Source: Fimbriiglobus sp.
GTDB lineage: Bacteria; Planctomycetota; Planctomycetia; Gemmatales; Gemmataceae
Assembly (NCBI GenBank): GCA_025352585.1
Contig: JANXTD010000277.1
Coordinates: forward strand, 1-7,183
Direction: 5' to 3'
DNA length: 7,183 nucleotides
The notes below the pieces were generated by a model. The model saw nothing but the letters and a program-made list of their open reading frames with translations, had not been told where the DNA came from and searched no databases. Every line of letters begins with the position of its first letter. Position 1 is the stretch's first letter. Shown here piece by piece: positions 5,845-7,183 of the stretch. The translations under genes were made by a program, and so were the position numbers.

Positions 5845-7183
5845 GTGGCGACTCTGAACCGGCCCGTCGAACTCTTCACCCACGAAGGCGGCGCGGCCAA
5901 GGCGATCGGGCCGCTGGCGCAACTCGAGCGCTCCGTGATGTCGTGCCTCCTTTGGGAGGACGAGTTCTATGAGGGCGGCCAAACGATTGGCCAACGCATC
6001 GCCGACTTGGTCAAGCTCGTCCCGGCCGCCGACGTGGCGCGGGTCGCCGTGCGGGCCAAAGCCGACATGCGGCTGCGGCACGCCCCGCTGCTGCTCGCCC
6101 GCGAACTGCTCCGCTCCCCGGAAGGTCGCAAGGAGTTCGGGGCGGTCGCCGCGGCGGTCTTCACCCGGCCCGACGACCTCACCGAGTTCCTGGCGCTCTA
6201 CTGGAAGGACAACCCCGCGGAGCCGCTGGCGAAGCAGGCGAAGCGGCACGTCGGCGACGCCTTCCGGCGCTTCGACGCCTACCAGCTCGCCAAGTACAAC
6301 GGCGGCAAGAAGGCGGTCAAGCTGCGCGACGCCTTGCGAATCACCCGTCCCAAGCCGGCCGACGCGGCGCAGGCGGAGTTGTGGCGGCAACTCGCCAAGG
6401 GCGAACTCGCCACGCCCGACACCTGGGAGGTCGAACTGTCGAAGGGCGGCGACAAGAAGGCGTCGTGGGAGCGGCTGTTGCGCGAAGGCAAGCTCGGCGG
6501 CCTGGCGACGCTGCGCAACCTCCGCAACCAGCGCGAGGCGGGCGTCGAAGAAGCACTGATCCGCGAGGGCATCGGCCGCGTGCAGGCCGGCAAGCTGTTG
6601 CCGATCAACATTCTCGCGGCGGCCCGGCACAACCCCCAATTTGAAGCGGAACTGGAGGCGAAGTTCTTCGAGTGCTTCGCCGGCAAGCCGAAGATGGCCG
6701 GCGCGACCATCGTCCTCATCGACGTGTCCGGCTCGATGGGCGCGAAGCTCGCCGGCCGCTCCGAGTTGACGCGGATGGACGTGGCCTGTTCGCTGGCGAT
6801 CGTCGGCCGGGAACTGTTCGACGCCCTGCGGGTCTTCACCTTCTCGAACGAGTTGGTCGAAGTCCCCGCCCGCCGCGGCTTCGCCATGCGGGACGCCGTG
6901 ACCGGCTCGCAGGCCCACGGCGGCACCGAACTCGGCAAGGCGGTCCGCGGCTTGCCGGCGTGCGACCGGCTGATCGTCCTCACCGACGAGCAGTCGAGCG
7001 ACGCCGTCCCGGAGCGGCCGGGCTACTTGGTGAACGTGGCGTCGGCGAAGAACGGCATCGGCTACGGGAAGTGGCTGCACATCGACGGCTGGAGCGACAA
7101 GGTGCTCGACTACGTCGCCCGCCACGAGGCGGCGCTCTCAAGGCGAGCCGGAAGCGTCAGCGCCCGGAGTTCTTCAACGCGCG
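5845..7183 (+). CDS. rsr: TROVE-domain Ro60/Rsr RNA-binding protein (3' end outside window)
   Basis: This is the bacterial orthologue of Ro60, a ring-shaped protein that binds Y RNAs on its outer surface and misfolded or 3'-tailed RNAs in its cavity. I chose GTG 5845 because the conserved start of this protein group (LFTHEGG...LxRSVMSCLLWEDEFYEGG) follows it and GAAGG lies at 5831-5835. Residues about 10-285 are the helical-repeat TROVE ring: RHAPLLLAREL (79-89), AYQLAKYN...LRDALRITRPKP (145-171), ATLRNLRN (221-228) and LLPINILAAAR (251-261). Residues 286-425 are a von Willebrand A domain with an intact MIDAS: D293, S295 and S297 in DVSGSMG, T361 in GGTEL and D381 in TDEQ. The reading frame runs to the window edge at residue 446. 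Codons and residues from about 432 on (SRRAGSVSARSSSTR) look unlike the rest and overlap a probable repeat. The Y RNA genes directly upstream support the assignment. Confidence 0.93.
   Translation, partial: MATLNRPVELFTHEGGAAKAIGPLAQLERSVMSCLLWEDEFYEGGQTIGQRIADLVKLVPAADVARVAVRAKADMRLRHAPLLLARELLRSPEGRKEFGAVAAAVFTRPDDLTEFLALYWKDNPAEPLAKQAKRHVGDAFRRFDAYQLAKYNGGKKAVKLRDALRITRPKPADAAQAELWRQLAKGELATPDTWEVELSKGGDKKASWERLLREGKLGGLATLRNLRNQREAGVEEALIREGIGRVQAGKLLPINILAAARHNPQFEAELEAKFFECFAGKPKMAGATIVLIDVSGSMGAKLAGRSELTRMDVACSLAIVGRELFDALRVFTFSNELVEVPARRGFAMRDAVTGSQAHGGTELGKAVRGLPACDRLIVLTDEQSSDAVPERPGYLVNVASAKNGIGYGKWLHIDGWSDKVLDYVARHEAALSRRAGSVSARSSSTR
7142..7171. repeat. Probable dispersed repeat overlapping the 3' end of rsr
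   Basis: The sequence GCGAGCCGGAAGCGTCAGC followed by GCCCGGAGT resembles a short interspersed repeat I recall from planctomycete genomes; this is from memory and was not checked. It is partly self-complementary: CCGG-AA-GCG, loop TCAG, CGC-CCGG (7149-7168). No other copy lies in this window. It sits inside the open frame of rsr at the window edge. Confidence 0.4.

Noticed and set aside
5728..7125. 465-residue minus-strand open frame
   Set aside because: It is antisense to the clearly recognisable TROVE gene and its translation shows no domain.
1..7183. CRISPR array, insertion sequence or transposase, rRNA
   Set aside because: No regularly spaced repeats, no transposase motifs or terminal inverted repeats around a coding unit, and no rRNA-like sequence were found on either strand.

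Overview
This is a GC-rich stretch whose long genes carry signal peptides and have few recognisable Shine-Dalgarno sites. It contains a multi-domain secreted amidohydrolase, a Ro60/TROVE gene with a GTG start, and a short repeat of a type I associate with planctomycete genomes. Together these suggest a planctomycete, perhaps Gemmataceae. That assignment is inference; no ribosomal or other phylogenetic marker lies in the window.

Layout. Positions 1-104 hold no callable gene. Positions 105-4100 (minus strand) encode a very large exported amidohydrolase-superfamily protein made of three tandem amidohydrolase-like units. Only the middle unit keeps the metal-binding residues. A divergent intergenic region (4101-4293) separates it from a plus-strand N-acetylmuramoyl-L-alanine amidase (4294-5348). 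The amidase is split by a one-base frame change at about 4795-4800, with zinc ligands on one side and the catalytic glutamate on the other. Its C-terminal end looks like a BON domain.

The most interesting part is 5395-5697. It holds two tandem, diverged copies of a structured RNA of about 139 nt. Each contains a tRNA-like fold in circularly permuted order: anticodon-stem 3' strand, T arm and acceptor 3' strand come first, then a GNRA tetraloop, then acceptor 5' strand, D arm and anticodon-stem 5' strand. Stem sequences differ between the copies but pairing is kept, so the fold is supported by compensatory changes. The next gene, 147 bp downstream on the same strand (GTG at 5845, running off the window), encodes a TROVE/Ro60 (Rsr) protein. 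Bacterial Y RNAs of the Yrl type are known to bind Ro60 orthologues, to mimic tRNA with such a permuted domain, and often to be encoded beside rsr. I therefore read the pair as two Y RNA genes plus their protein partner.

How the genes work together. The Y RNAs and Rsr should form a ribonucleoprotein acting in structured-RNA quality control or decay; in Deinococcus the Y RNA links Rsr to PNPase. The amidohydrolase and the cell-wall amidase are both predicted to be exported and have no evident functional link to the RNP. The 147 bp before rsr contain nested inverted repeats, and the last bases of the window look like a dispersed repeat overlapping the 3' end of rsr.
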